From positions 1,984,001 to 2,048,000 of the forward strand of contig JAKZAN010000004.1 of assembly GCA_023053545.1 (NCBI GenBank): a stretch of 64,000 bases of DNA. Direction: 5' to 3'. The position numbers and the translations under genes were made by a program. Shown here piece by piece: positions 30,218 to 41,180 of the stretch. Under the pieces are notes generated by a model. It worked only from the letters and a program-made list of their open reading frames with translations. It had not been told where the DNA came from and made no database searches. Origin of the DNA: Lepidurus packardi (taxonomy: Eukaryota > Arthropoda > Branchiopoda > Notostraca > Triopsidae). Positions within the stretch are counted from its first letter, which is position 1, and each line of letters opens with the position of its first letter.

Positions 30218-32008
30218 ATGAGCTGGATTTGCGACACTAAAAAAACGTGTCCGAACTGTGCAACAGTTCAACATTTCATGCGTAAGACCTGCACGAAATG
30301 TGGCGTCAATACTCAATTTCGAGACGAAATTGAGCAGAAGCGCGCATCCGAACTGGAAGCGTGCTATGAAAAAGGAAGACAGGCTTCCGTTAGTCGTAAC
30401 AATGTAAACCGCATTAAGAAGCAGATCTTGAAATACGTAAGTGAAGCTGCAATTAACAAACATAGGTCAAGATATTAATGTAATTTACAATACATTGCAG
30501 ATGGCACAGCTCGAGGGGGCTGGGAGTAAGTGTGTGCTCTTCATAGTTGGAAAAGAGCCAGCGCACCGGTGCAGCCTGATGACGTATAATAAGGTCTTGG
30601 AGAACTTTTATTACACTACGGACTCCGCTGGTGATAAAGTTCTGAACGACAAGGCGAAAGGAACTCTGGAAGGTTTGAAACGAAATTATCTTTCCGCGCT
30701 CAACAGGTTATGTGCTGAAGTATAATTAATTTCTTTTCGGCAATAATGCTATTTTTTTTTTTATTATAGCCTCGACCCTGAAAGACCAAACCCAGGTGAA
30801 GCTACCGGTGCCTTGGATCCTTTAAATGTTGAAGAAGTGACTGCACCAGCCGATATGGTACAATTGAAATCGGCCTTTTTCATTAATTTCTTTTTCAAAA
30901 TGCTGCGAAAATATATTTAAAAAGGAATATTCGTAGGCAATTCAAAGCTCTGACGAAAGCCGTGGCTGCTATGACATGGTGACCAGCAACACTGAAGTAC
31001 CTAGCCATACACATCCTCAATTTTCTGAATGAACTTATTTCGAAGTCTAGTTTACCAGTTATATCTAATTCTTATATGTCTTTTACAGGGTACTGGGGCG
31101 GAACATGCGACAATGACGCGGGTAAAGGAACGCTTACGTGCCTCAGCGGTGAAGCCAGCAAAAGGTATAATTTGTGCAGTAAATAATGCTAGTTACTTTG
31201 TCAAGAACTTGCTTCCCAGGAAATGTACCCAAGAAGACGAGGACAGGAACGGGTTGTGAAGCAGAGCCTAACGAAAAGCTAGTAAATACCGTAGTTATAT
31301 AGGGTCTATAATGTTAGAGAAATATTTTAAAAGAATAAATTTTCATAGGCATTAAATCAAAGCTCTGGAAGCGGCTGCTGTGAGATAATGACCAGAACTG
31401 AAGTACCTAACCATGTAGATCCTCAAGACTCTGTACGAACTAATTTCGAAGTCCATGCAGTTACCATATTCAATTCTTATACATCTATTACAGGCTACTT
31501 GGACGGAACATGCGAATATGCCGCCGGTAAAAGAACGCATACGTGCATCAGCAGAAAAGCCAGCAAAGGGCAATTTTTGCAGTAATACTGGTTACTTTAT
31601 CAACAACGGTTCATTGCTTCCTAGGAAATGTACTCAAGAAGAAGAGGACAGAAAAGTATTGTGAAACTCAGCTTAACGAAAAGTTGGTAAGTGCCGTAAT
31701 TAGGAACTGCAACATTGCATAGATATACTAAAAAAGGAATGTTCAAACAACGAGCTGATCAAGTACTTCAGCGACATATTTTTTTCTTTGTTAATACTCG
31801 GACTACTGGATTACAGAGAGGTATGCAGGTTGACCACAAGGAAGCGGAAGATCTATGGGTGAACCAGGAAAACAATATGGTAATTACACAAAGACAAAGT
31901 ATGACATATTATATTTGACACTATATTTTCCGGCCATAGGTGTGGGAGTTTTCTGAAATGAAAGGCGATGAAGGGCATATTCTTTTCATAATTGAGCCAA
32001 CGGCTTAA
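30218..32008 (+). CDS. KDZ accessory gene, unrecognised multi-exon protein
   Basis: Inferred exons are 30218-30436, 30501-30706, 30770-30857 and one from 30937, then duplicated small exons (31090-31690), then an exon starting RGMQVDHKEAEDLW (about 31825-31879) and a last exon ending TAA 32006-32008. Exon 1 encodes a zinc-ribbon-like pair (CPNCATVQHF, CTKCGV). Exon 2 encodes a compact domain (GSKCVLFIVGKEPAH, TLEGLKRNYLSALN). Later exons are basic (VKERLRASAVKPAKG, PKKTR) and the end is acidic/hydrophobic (GDEGHILFIIEP). I do not recognise the family. Position inside the TIRs points to a transposition cofactor. Some splice sites are damaged, so expression is uncertain. Confidence 0.6.
30937..31690 (+). 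repeat. Tandem duplication of an exon block in the KDZ accessory gene
   Basis: About 340 bp are repeated (30937-31275 and 31350-31690) and cover three small exons with their introns. The coding parts align closely (VKERLRASAVKPAKG against VKERIRASAEKPAKG, then GNVPKKTR against GNVLKKKR). Copy 1 has GA where copy 2 has GT after its first exon. Copy 2 has GC where copy 1 has GT after the second. Each copy therefore appears to have lost a different splice donor. Confidence 0.75.
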
Positions 32009-32162
32009 AAAATACGAGAAGAAAAGTATTACGCCAGTGCAACTAAAAGTGATAATCGTCCCTGCCAATGTTTCTGCCAAATGATTGGAAGCCGTAATAT
32101 AAACCAGTGCCAGTACCAGTATATAAATACACCAGTACTTTCGTAATTTTCAATTGCTTCCC

Positions 32163-33089
32163 TTAGTCGTCCTCTACTTCTTCAGAGTCTAAATCACTTT
32201 CGTCGGTCGATTCTTCACTGTCGTCCAAACTGCACTGATGGAACGCAGCGCGAAAATTTCGTATCGCATTTTCTCTTAAAGCAGTCACACGTTGCATCCC
32301 CTTTACCGCGAATGAATGTAAACCATCAACGACGAATTCCTCTAAGGGCGCAGATGAGCTGTACCGACCGCTTTGGTCCAGCGGACATGCACTATACACG
32401 TCTACACTTTTGAGTTTTTCCTCCCTTTCGGCATAATAAGACAGGACATCACGCATCTCTCTTTCAATAATTCCCTTTTCTTCCCTGACTCGTTCTAGGC
32501 GAGTTAACAGTTCAACGGCTTTCACCAACCCATAGCGGCCACCTGGTTATTTTTCTCTTTAATTATGGGTTTTTCAAAAGCGTTAAAAAAATCTTACTTT
32601 GATGACCAATGGGTTCCTCCTGGTGTAATACCAAAGGAGGAAATTCAGAAGCGTTGGGCACGCATTCCCGGAGTTTGTTGTACATAGCAATGTTATTTTC
32701 CCACTTTGCTTTGAGAGTTTCTACCTGCTTTCTCTTTTTGCTTCGCTGCTTGCTCGTTTCTGGTTGAAAAAATGTAGCTGACTATTAGCTAATGGACGAA
32801 ATATAGAGAGTTGAACGCTGACTCTACCTAGTATGAGGTGGTCTTGTTTGAGCAAGATCCGTATTATTCTAATCTACGAATGACAAGAAAAATTACTTCA
32901 TCGGTGTTTGTAGACCCAGGACGTACAATGGATTTCGCGACCAAATTGATAAGGCATTCTGCTAACTACTTTCCTTTTTTTTAAAATTGAAATCATGGGC
33001 GTAAGTATAGCTATGATGCTCGACTTTCCTTCTGCGTATATTATAAGCAAACCCAGGCCCGTACCCAGGGGGGGGGGTCGGGGGGTTTA

Positions 33090-33120
<31 letters not shown>

Positions 33121-36100
33121 GAAATGTTTCCGCAAATGAAAAATATACGTTTTTCTAGCATATGGTACTTGAGAAGTTTATTTCGAATGGAGCTTTGGTT
33201 TTGTTTGACTGTTTTGAAGCTCGAACAACGCGATAACTTTTCTCCTTTTCCATATCCCCCTTTGCCCTTTCCTTACCGGAAAGCTGTGCAAAGGAAGGCG
33301 AGCTGGAGAAACCTTCATATGTTCTTTTTGCGTTGCGTTCCTTCGGGCCTTCGCTGTTTCTCCCCCACAAGTAACATTTTTGTAACTTTTTCTTTCCCCC
33401 GTGTTATCCCCTTCCTGTCTTCCAGAAAGGAGTGGAAAGGAAAACACGGGAGTTTTTAAACATGGTCGAAAAAAATAGGATTTCAAGTTCTCGGGTTAAA
33501 AACCCCCCCGAAAAAAAATCCTGGGTACGGGCCTGGCTATGATGCTCGACTTTCCTTCTGCGTATATTATAAGCAAAACTACACTTATTGCACTACTTAC
33601 ACAGAGCCCATTAAAGATGACAACTTCACGGAAACGGATAATACAGAAGTAAAGCGCAAAAATAAGGGAGGAAGCAAAACTACACTTACATCACAAAGGG
33701 CCCCATTAGAGACTCACTTCGCGAAAACGGACCATTGAGAAGCAAAGCGCAAGAAAGCTACATGGAACTGAAAGGAATTTAGATCAACTTCAAACGTGTG
33801 CACACCGACATACTCGCAAGTATAATGTTAAAACTTACAGCGTTTTCCAGAAGGCATCACACGTAATACATATATGATCAAGCCCGACAATTGCCAACAG
33901 CAACATAGCGAGGTCGAGCATACACAATTTCATACGACAACCGTAATGCAATACAAACTGAGACATTAAGCGCGTTAGTTCCCCTCACAAGAGCAGCTAA
34001 ATATTTCCCCCCAAAGGAGGAAAACTTCTTTAAAAAATAGGTTCGTTAACAACAGTGATGAGAAAACTTCTCTCAGGCTCATACAGGGAAAGACCATGGG
34101 AATGACTGAAAGATGATGAGACTGAATACGGACAAAGGTAAGGCATTAAGATTCAACGCTAGAGAAAGAACTACGATTTTCAAACCCAAAGCTCACAGTG
34201 GAGAAATGGGACTTTCTAACATAAAATATAGAAAAATGCACTAGAAACTCTCGAAGGTTAGAGCGCTTTTGTATATGGACCGTGTGCAAAAGCAATACGG
34301 TTTCTACGCAAAAGAGGCAATTATGCTTATAAACTCAAAATTCTAACTGGAACATTACCAAAACTTCTTATAGTATCTCTAAATGGAATAAAATACAACT
34401 TTCCAACATAAAATATAGAAAAATGCACTAGAAACTCTCGAAGGTTAGAGCGTTTTTGTATATGGACAGCGTGCAAAGGCAATATATGCATGTATTTCGT
34501 TCTTATATATAGAGGCTTGTTCTTCGAGAACATTACGTATTTTGTTCTTAAAATAGTATATTTTTATCCGTACCTCTTAGCACTTATGATTTACGATGAA
34601 AAAGAAAAGAAAATTTAATCTTTAAGAACCTTTCAAATGTGCCAAAATTTTTGTATGCGAAAGACCTATTATTAATACACCGGTTCTAAGGTTCGTAGGA
34701 GAGATTTCAACATAAGGAAGTACAGGCAACGAAACCACTTATTCGAAGCCGCATTTTTTTTCGCACTCTAACAGGAAGTTTTCGGATCATCCTTCATCAC
34801 TATGTTTCGTTTCACTAGGGCTGTTCTCAGGAATCCGGATCGTGGGCTACTACGAGGTGGGTGCTATAGAAGGCTTTTGTTATATCATTTTTAACCCAAT
34901 TCAAATTCAGACGAAGGAATTAGCGCAAACAAAAAGCAAAACAGCAAAGTAAAATAAGCAGGCACAAGCTAACGCTCAACACAAAGTACCCCATGCATAT
35001 TAATTTCGTAAATAACCATTCTTACTTTACTTCAATTTGCATTGCTCATATAGTACCTGCAAAATAATGTAAGAAATTAAAGTAGATGAAATTACCTGCC
35101 ACAACAGATATCTCTCTCTTCAGTCTTTGAATTTCAGATGAAGCTACACCATCCACAACACTTCGCCGGGTATGGCGTAGAAATTTTAAAACTGGCCCTA
35201 TATTAGACAGCTCCAGACTAGGGCCAGTTACGCCGTCTTCGTCTCCATCTGACAAACTTTAACATACGGGAACGTAATTAGTACTTATAATAATTATCTA
35301 AATCCAAAAAGTAATACATGCAGTAGCAGTCACGAACGGTTGCCATATCCCTTTGTGACGGAGCAGGAGTCGGATTTGCTAAATTTCCTGTGAAAAAAAA
35401 GTAACAAAAACCCCAGTCGCTGCAGTACAACAAACAATAAGAAAACAAAAACAAAGTGAAACATACCATCCGCCTTATCTCTCATGGATTGACGTTCTTC
35501 TCTTAGCTGTTCCGCCGTAAATCCACTCCGATGCAGCTCGTCTTGAAGGCTGGGTAACAATTTAAACGCCTGAAAGATTAGTTACGAAACATAATAGTGA
35601 GTTGGAATTGTCAGAAATAAAAAGAATAGTGGCACGATAATGATAGAACAAGGAATTTACCATGTCGTACTTTCCAGCGAGTGACTTCGGCAAAGTTTCA
35701 TGTTTTCTTTCATTCCAATACAGGGCAAATTCCGTAAGCATCTCATTCCGTGCTATTTGAATAATCGGTTATATTTTTCTGAGCAAGGGAACTTCTGAAC
35801 AACGATATTCATATATAGCTAACCTGCCTTGTCCATCCTTTTTGTGGTCTGGCCAAGCTTGGAAAGTACGGAAAACACAAGTTCGGCATGTTCCCCTGTG
35901 CTGGTGCCCAATCCTTGGACGAATTTGCCACTCCAAACAAGCTAGAAAACAATACGTGAAATATGTCAAAAGATTCAGCCTAAAAATACTACCCGGCAAT
36001 CGCGGCTGTGGCCTTCCGCATGCCAAATCGACAGGACAGGTACCATTTTGACCACCTGGAGAACACTTTTAAGAACGTGATTATCGTTCTCACGCAGCGC

Positions 36101-38177
36101 AGCTTTCAATCGCTGAACAATGTTTTCAACGAAAGGCCAATATGGCACATAACGTCCCCACAGATGAAATTAATGATCAGACGTTGACCAAGCCGATCCT
36201 GGACAAAGAGGGGATAGGAGTAGACTTCTCCTCTTTTCATGTTGATTCCTCCCAGAATACATTCGTGTCTACAAGCAGCTATGAATATTCCAGTTTCATC
36301 CAATTTTGAAAAAGATGGGCACTCCGACCTTGCTGCTTTCCACTCAGAAGCTTTACATGAAGTCTGTGACTCCTAACAATAGAAAAGTTACTGATAGTAA
36401 CAGTCATTGTAAGCAGAAATGTGTAGGACTTTCGAGGAAGCTCTTTGCTTCAAAGCCAGAATGTTTTTATCGAACTCTGCAACGTCTTCGTCAGGATACA
36501 GGAATGTTCCTTCCATGTAGCTCTGTCTTACCGACCTTCAATATTATATGGTCAAAATGTCTCTCAAGAAAAGTAAAGAAACATACTTGGAATTGCTTAG
36601 CCATCTGCTACATTTTTTGTTACCGTCGAGATGAACAACATGGCATTGTTTATAGCAGCACGGACAGCTAAGTAATAGATCTTTGCCTGATTCCATTCTC
36701 TCACCAAGCTTTGCAAACTCAAATGAACAGCGTCTCCATTCTTCCATGGCATTTTTAAACGAAGTTGGACATACTTTTGGTTCCTACAGTATCACAACAA
36801 AAAGTTAGTGGTGGAATCGCCAAATTCAGACAAACTTACGCATACACCAAACCCTTTCGACAAGCGCTCTAACGACATACGAAAAGACTTTGCTGACAAA
36901 CCTGGGCATGCCATCTTAAGTTGATGGAAATTGTTCAACACCTCCACATCATAAATATAGCATCCTGTTTAGAAGTACGAGAAAGAGTTTAAAGTCTATA
37001 CTTCGACAAAAAGGCATACCGTTACGAATGTTCGGAGATCCAGGAAAGTAATTTGAAGCAATAAGGTCTTCAATCTCTACTTTGCTTATGTGCGAACATG
37101 TCGTACTTTGGCACGCAAGAGCCGGAAGAAAAGCATTACGTCGACCTAAGGAAGCTATTTTCATAACTACCATGAAGAAGAAGTAGTTACCACCATGTTT
37201 ACCTCGAACGAAAACAAAAATGCACGAAGTGTCAATTACGCCTGTAACATTATCAGAATTGCATTTCCGGCATTTCTCGTCCATTTTGATTGGTATCGCA
37301 CGTTCTAAAGCGAACACAGAATAATCAACAACTGTCAGTGACATATTATATCAATATACCGTCACTGCACATGACCCACAATCCATTTTCTTGCCTTTCC
37401 AAAGTTTGGCAAGGTAGAAGTGGCGTTTTATAGCCTAAAGCCCAAGTGTAGCGTAAATGATTTGCTTGAAACTTATGCTTTACAGCATCACATCTAACGC
37501 ATAAATCCCCACAGCCGTCAATGCACCTATGATGGTACAACATTAATTAACATGCTGTAGAGAGAAGTTATTACCGAATAACAGCTAAGTGGCTGTCGCA
37601 AATAGAGCACTTCGCTCTCATGGCATTCTTCGGGGACTCGTTTTTCAGCATGGAAGTAAAAATGCGAGGTCGTACTTCCTCCCATCTTGCTTCATCTTTT
37701 TTTCGTCTTTCATTCCATTCTTGAGAAGGGCGGTCTGACGCGGGTTTATCCAATGTAGCAAACGCCTCATCAACCATCTCTTGCACGCTGACGCTGTTTG
37801 TTTCATCTACGTTATGAAAGGAATAAAAAGAGAACAAGTATTTACTCCTCATAGGGAATTTTTTCGTCGTAAAACTTACATGGTATAGGAACTGGAAGAT
37901 ATTCAATCCCATCTGATACAGAGGAACTACGTTTGTCAGCATTATTCTTTTGTCCTGCAGGAGAGGGCGATGCCGATGGCTTGGAGGTCCGCTGCAAAAG
38001 ACCAGTCGTCGTATACGCTCGAAAAGTTGTTGTATTTTGCGCTTGACGTTGCAGTCTGCGCTTCAAATTATAAGCATCCATCTTCCTTCTTTTTTCAGCT
38101 CTATTTTCCGCGAGGAGCTCTTGTTCCAAACGTTCACTCAATTTTTCCAGCTCCGCGGCCTTCCGTTTAGCACTCAT
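32163..38177 (-). CDS. KDZ transposase, multi-exon
   Basis: The gene starts at ATG 38177 (MSAKRKAAELEKL, basic coiled coil). Exons 1-4 are inferred at 37880-38177, 37575-37806, 37360-37526 and up to 37331. They give the CxC cysteine cluster CSICDSHLAV, CIDGCGDLCVRCDAVKH. Following blocks typical of KDZ transposases are FPGSPNIRN, LKMACPGLSAKSFRMSLERL, CPCCYKQCHVVHLDGNKK (36544-36780), and KLDETGIFIAACRHECILGG then NMKRGEVYSYPL (36180-36310). TGEHAELVFSVLSKLGQTTKRM (about 35830-35930) and YWNERKHETLPKSLAG come next. The last exons carry a coiled coil and end EEVEDD at 32163. More than ten exons are needed and one inferred intron is only 28 nt. I could not confirm every junction, so intactness is open. 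Confidence 0.75.
33010..33577. mobile_element. MITE-like hAT-type element flanked by 42-bp direct repeats
   Basis: The ends CAGGCCCGTACCCAGG (33054) and CCTGGGTACGGGCCTG (to 33535) are inverted repeats. The interior has a 29-C run (33092-33120) and no transposase. Identical 42-bp copies starting GCTATGATGCTCGAC flank it at 33010-33051 and 33536-33577. A hAT insertion would duplicate only 8 bp. It lies in an intron-like gap between KDZ transposase exons. Confidence 0.8.
34211..34485. repeat. Direct repeat pair, about 88 bp each
   Basis: 34211-34300 and 34398-34485 share ACATAAAATATAGAAAAATG and the following ACTAGAAACTCTCGAAGGTT with few changes. The pair lies in the large non-coding gap (32770-35040) of the KDZ transposase gene. 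Another weaker repeat pair is 33570-33640 and 33675-33745. No gene was seen in this gap. Confidence 0.7.
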
Positions 38178-38315
38178 TTTTAGTGGGTTAATTGTCTTGT
38201 CTTGTAAAGTACGCCACGGAAGCAATACATTGTGCTTATTGCCGCGTGTGTCCGGGTTAATTGCTCATACTGTAAACCAAAATGTAAATAAACAACAAAC
38301 TACTTGCATCGCCAC

Positions 38316-38440
38316 CAAGCGATTGAGGCCTGAAATTTCTCAATTGATTTCGTCCCGCTAAAAAGCACACCAGAGCCGTGTGCCAAGTCTCTCAAACCTA
38401 CCACACGAGATAGCTGTGCTAGACTTTGGAGAACGTGTTG
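38316..38440 (-). repeat. KDZ right terminal inverted repeat
   Basis: It is the inverted partner of 29976-30100, ending GGAGAACGTGTTG at 38440. The next base begins an internal piece of the same TIR (TATCTCGTGTGG), so two TIR-derived sequences are fused here. Confidence 0.9.
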
Positions 38441-38663
38441 CCTATCTCGTGTGGTAGGTTTGAAAGGCTTGGCACACGGCTCTGGTGTGCTTTTAGACGT
38501 TTCCAGCAGTTGAGTTAAGTTAGGTTAGGCTAGGTTAGGTTAATTTAACTTAACCTAAACTAACCTAACTTAACTCAACTGCTGGAAACGTCTAAAAGCA
38601 CACCAGAGCCGTGTGCCAAGCCTTTCAAACCTAGCACACGAGAAAAGTTTGGAGAACGTGTTG
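38441..38663. repeat. KDZ-related foldback MITE with TTAGG-like core
   Basis: Arms of about 96 bp are inverted repeats of each other and include 45 bp of the KDZ TIR (CACACGGCTCTGGTGTGCTT). The right arm ends GGAGAACGTGTTG like the full TIR; the left arm lacks that end. The inner part reads TTAGGTTAGGCTAGGTTAGG and its complement, resembling the arthropod telomere unit TTAGG. It is probably a non-autonomous derivative mobilised by the KDZ transposase. Confidence 0.8.
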
Positions 38664-38713
38664 CTTTGAAGTCGGAGTAGGATATCCAGAGTGCGTTCGT
38701 TTGCGCGGGAAAC

Positions 38714-39886
38714 ATGGATCCAAATAGAGAGAAATTGTTACTTGCTTTGCTTGAAGAAACGTCTTCAAGTTCCAGTAGTGATAGTGACGAAGAAAATTAT
38801 GGAAGAATGATGTGTATGCTTTTAGCAGAAAGATCCGAAGAGTCAAAACCCAGAATTCAAGATTGTATATCGAATGTGCACAAGTACTCAGACTGGGAAG
38901 TATGTAGCATATCTGTTCCACACTGAGGCACAGTTTAATAATAATTTTGTTAACAGTTTAAACGAAATTTTAGTATTACTCAGCAAGTTTCAGAGCTGCT
39001 AATTGACATGTTTACAAACTCCCAGCACTTCCCAAAGTGTTCATCGACATCGCATGGAGGGAGTCCTGTAAAGTCGGCCGAATGCCATATCCTCTCGTTT
39101 CTTTGGTAAAAACTATTTCTTCTTTAGCCTACTCAAATCTTTGTAGGTTTGCTGCGAATAAAGCGTGTTTGCGCGACACGGCTGACCGATTTGATACATG
39201 TGAAGCAACCATGTCCCGCCTAATGGATAGAGCCCTTCTTTTCTTAAACGAAGTGGCTCCAAAATTTATTTGTTTTCCGCGTACAGTAGAAGAACAAGAA
39301 AAAGTATCGCATGATTTCTACAGAGTAAGCATTAGAGCATTACGTATTTTTTGACAATTACATATTACTATTTTCAGATTTCAGGCTTCCCTGGAGTTCT
39401 AGGTTGCATCGACGGGACATATCTTCCTATTCGATCAGCTACACACAAGCTCACGTCGACTTATGTAAATCGACATGATCAAGTGGCACTAACTTTGCAG
39501 GGAATCTGTGCTGCTAACGGAATTTTTCTTGATGTCTTTACGGGGACACCCAGCAAGGTACACGACGCTCGGGTGTACAGAATGTCTTTCATTTATGAAG
39601 AATTACCAGCGCTTTGCGGCAGTGATTTCCACGTACTTGGTAAGTGAGCATTGAAACTGTAGACGTGAACCTTTCATGCTTAGGGGATTCTGCCTATCCA
39701 TTAACCGAATGGCTCTTAACGCCCTACAAAGATTACGGAAAATTAACACCCCGGCAGCGTGTATTCAACCAGAAGCTCAGTTCTACTAGGGTGAAAATTG
39801 AAAATGCATTCGGGTACCTTAAGCAAAGATTCCGTCAGCTTATTCGTGTAGACTTTCACACGGTGGAACTGTATACTCACAGATAA
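38714..39886 (+). pseudogene. PIF/Harbinger transposase (HARBI1-like), C-terminus missing
   Basis: Exons inferred from GT/AG sites and frame are 38714-38899, 38957-39105, 39147-39324, 39378-39639 and 39684-39886. The product begins MDPNREKLLLALLEE with an acidic Ser-rich tract. A helix-turn-helix region (ACLRDTADRFDTCEATMSRL) and the DDE_4 domain follow, with GCIDGTYLPI (Asp), PSKVHDARVYR (Asp) and STRVKIENAFGYLKQRF (Glu). All three catalytic residues are present. The frame ends soon after (HTVELYTHR), before the usual ACCVLHN block, so the last helix is lost or lies in an unseen exon. No partner Myb gene was found next to it. Confidence 0.8.
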
Positions 39887-40982
39887 ATGTATAGCATGTT
39901 TCAGGCGATATATACGCGTGACGCCCTAGCTAAGCACATTTATTGGACTTTACTTAAGAAAAATTATGTCCGTTGCCCCCACACTCGAACGTTTAGATTT
40001 TTCTAAACAAACGAAATGTCTAGGATAAAGGAAGAATTTTTGTATCTTTACTTTTTTTTTCTATGACCTAAGTTTCCTTAATAAATAACTCAAATTACTT
40101 TAATATCTTATCTATTCACTCTCTTTTAAAGGAAGGAATCGAGGTAAAAAAGAGGAAACACGTTACAATATCGTTAAAAGATCATTAAAACGCTGGGTCT
40201 AATATAGATTTATTTTTATAGAGAAGGGAAATCGCGGTTCACACGCCGCAAGATTTGCCCCATATGAAAAATCGTTCTCACCTGATCGGTGAGAACGATT
40301 TGACGTCGTTGTCATACCTACATGAGCCTGCTGTTCTTCACAGTCTTCAGATTCGCTTTCAGCGCCAAGCTATATATACATACTGTGGTAGGCCCCAATT
40401 CAGCTCATTTTTCAGTTCTTTTTAAGAAATTCAAAATTCCGGATTCGAACCTTTTTTCTTGTTTTCTTGTAGGTATCGTTTTGGTTGCCTATTTTTGAGT
40501 TGTATATTTTTGAGTTACCTATTTATGGCAACGATATTGTCCTGTCTTATCGAAAGAGTCAATGAGCGAATTTAGACCCTCACATCGTCGCAGTCGCAGA
40601 CCAATAATTGAAAGGAGGTACACTTTAGTCTTAGGAACCTGAAACCTTGATGAGTTTAGTAAAATTCACCACCGACTTGAAGAAAACTGATGTTTACTAC
40701 AAGATGGAGGTGTCGGTTATTATGACACACCACTAATCGGCGTGTTTGACATGTGTCGCAGCACCCGACTGCATTAGGGCAGCAGCTAGAAATAAATGGG
40801 AAACCTATGCTATGAATGATGTACCTAAGAATGTTTATCTATTAAAGTTCCATATTACATGTAGTGTCGATTTGCCTAAGTCACAGATCGCGAGGAAAAG
40901 CCTTCGTGTGAAAACACTCCATGACCGGATACCATGAATCCATGTTTGGATTGTACGATAGAGCTGATCTTTTGCTTAAATT
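39887..40982. other. Non-coding stretch with one strong hairpin
   Basis: No gene was recognised. 40269-40301 is a perfect 14-bp inverted repeat with a 5-base loop (AAATCGTTCTCACC / GGTGAGAACGATTT). The remainder is probably decayed transposon, such as the missing 3' part of the Harbinger element. Confidence 0.45.
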
Positions 40983-41180
40983 GTGCTGCTTCATTTCAGA
41001 AACATTGGTGATTCAAAGAGGAAAAGAAGGCCGTATACAGAAGAGCAGCATAAGACTGCTGTGACCCTGGTAGTCGGAAAAGGAGGATCAATGAGGGGTG
41101 ACGGCAAGTCGTGTGGTATACCGTTTAAGACTCTATCTCGCTATGTGAAGGAGGAACATGGAAGGATGCAGAAGTATTGA
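40983..41180 (+). pseudogene. Psq-type helix-turn-helix fragment (pogo/jerky-like)
   Basis: The frame gives RKRRPYTEEQHKTAVTLV, then GGSMR, CGIPFKTLSRYVKEEHG. This resembles the N-terminal HTH_psq domain of Tc1/pogo-type transposases and CENP-B/jerky proteins (AxxxFGVPxxTLxRYVK). It stops after 65 codons with no DDE domain, so it is a relic if real. Confidence 0.45.

Larger units (their letters stand above)
29976..38440. mobile_element. Large KDZ-type (Kyakuja/Dileera/Zisupton) DNA transposon, 8.5 kb
   Basis: Near-identical 125-bp TIRs lie at 29976-30100 and 38316-38440 (two differences by eye), starting CAACACGTTCTCC. Between them a plus-strand gene (30218-32008) and a minus-strand transposase gene (38177 to 32163) converge, with 154 bp between them. 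The transposase has the CxC zinc cluster and the blocks typical of KDZ transposases. No TSD could be read, because the right end abuts a truncated second copy of the TIR (38441-38663). A smaller inverted-repeat element sits in a transposase intron. Confidence 0.82.

Noticed and set aside
33092..33120. 29-C run as a structural or functional signal
   Set aside because: It is a homopolymer inside a MITE and may be length-variable or an assembly artefact.
33155..33486. ORFs on both strands
   Set aside because: They lie inside the MITE between its inverted ends and have no recognisable domain.
38520..38575. Interstitial telomere
   Set aside because: The TTAGG-like run is only a few imperfect units and is mirrored within a foldback, so it belongs to the MITE-like element.
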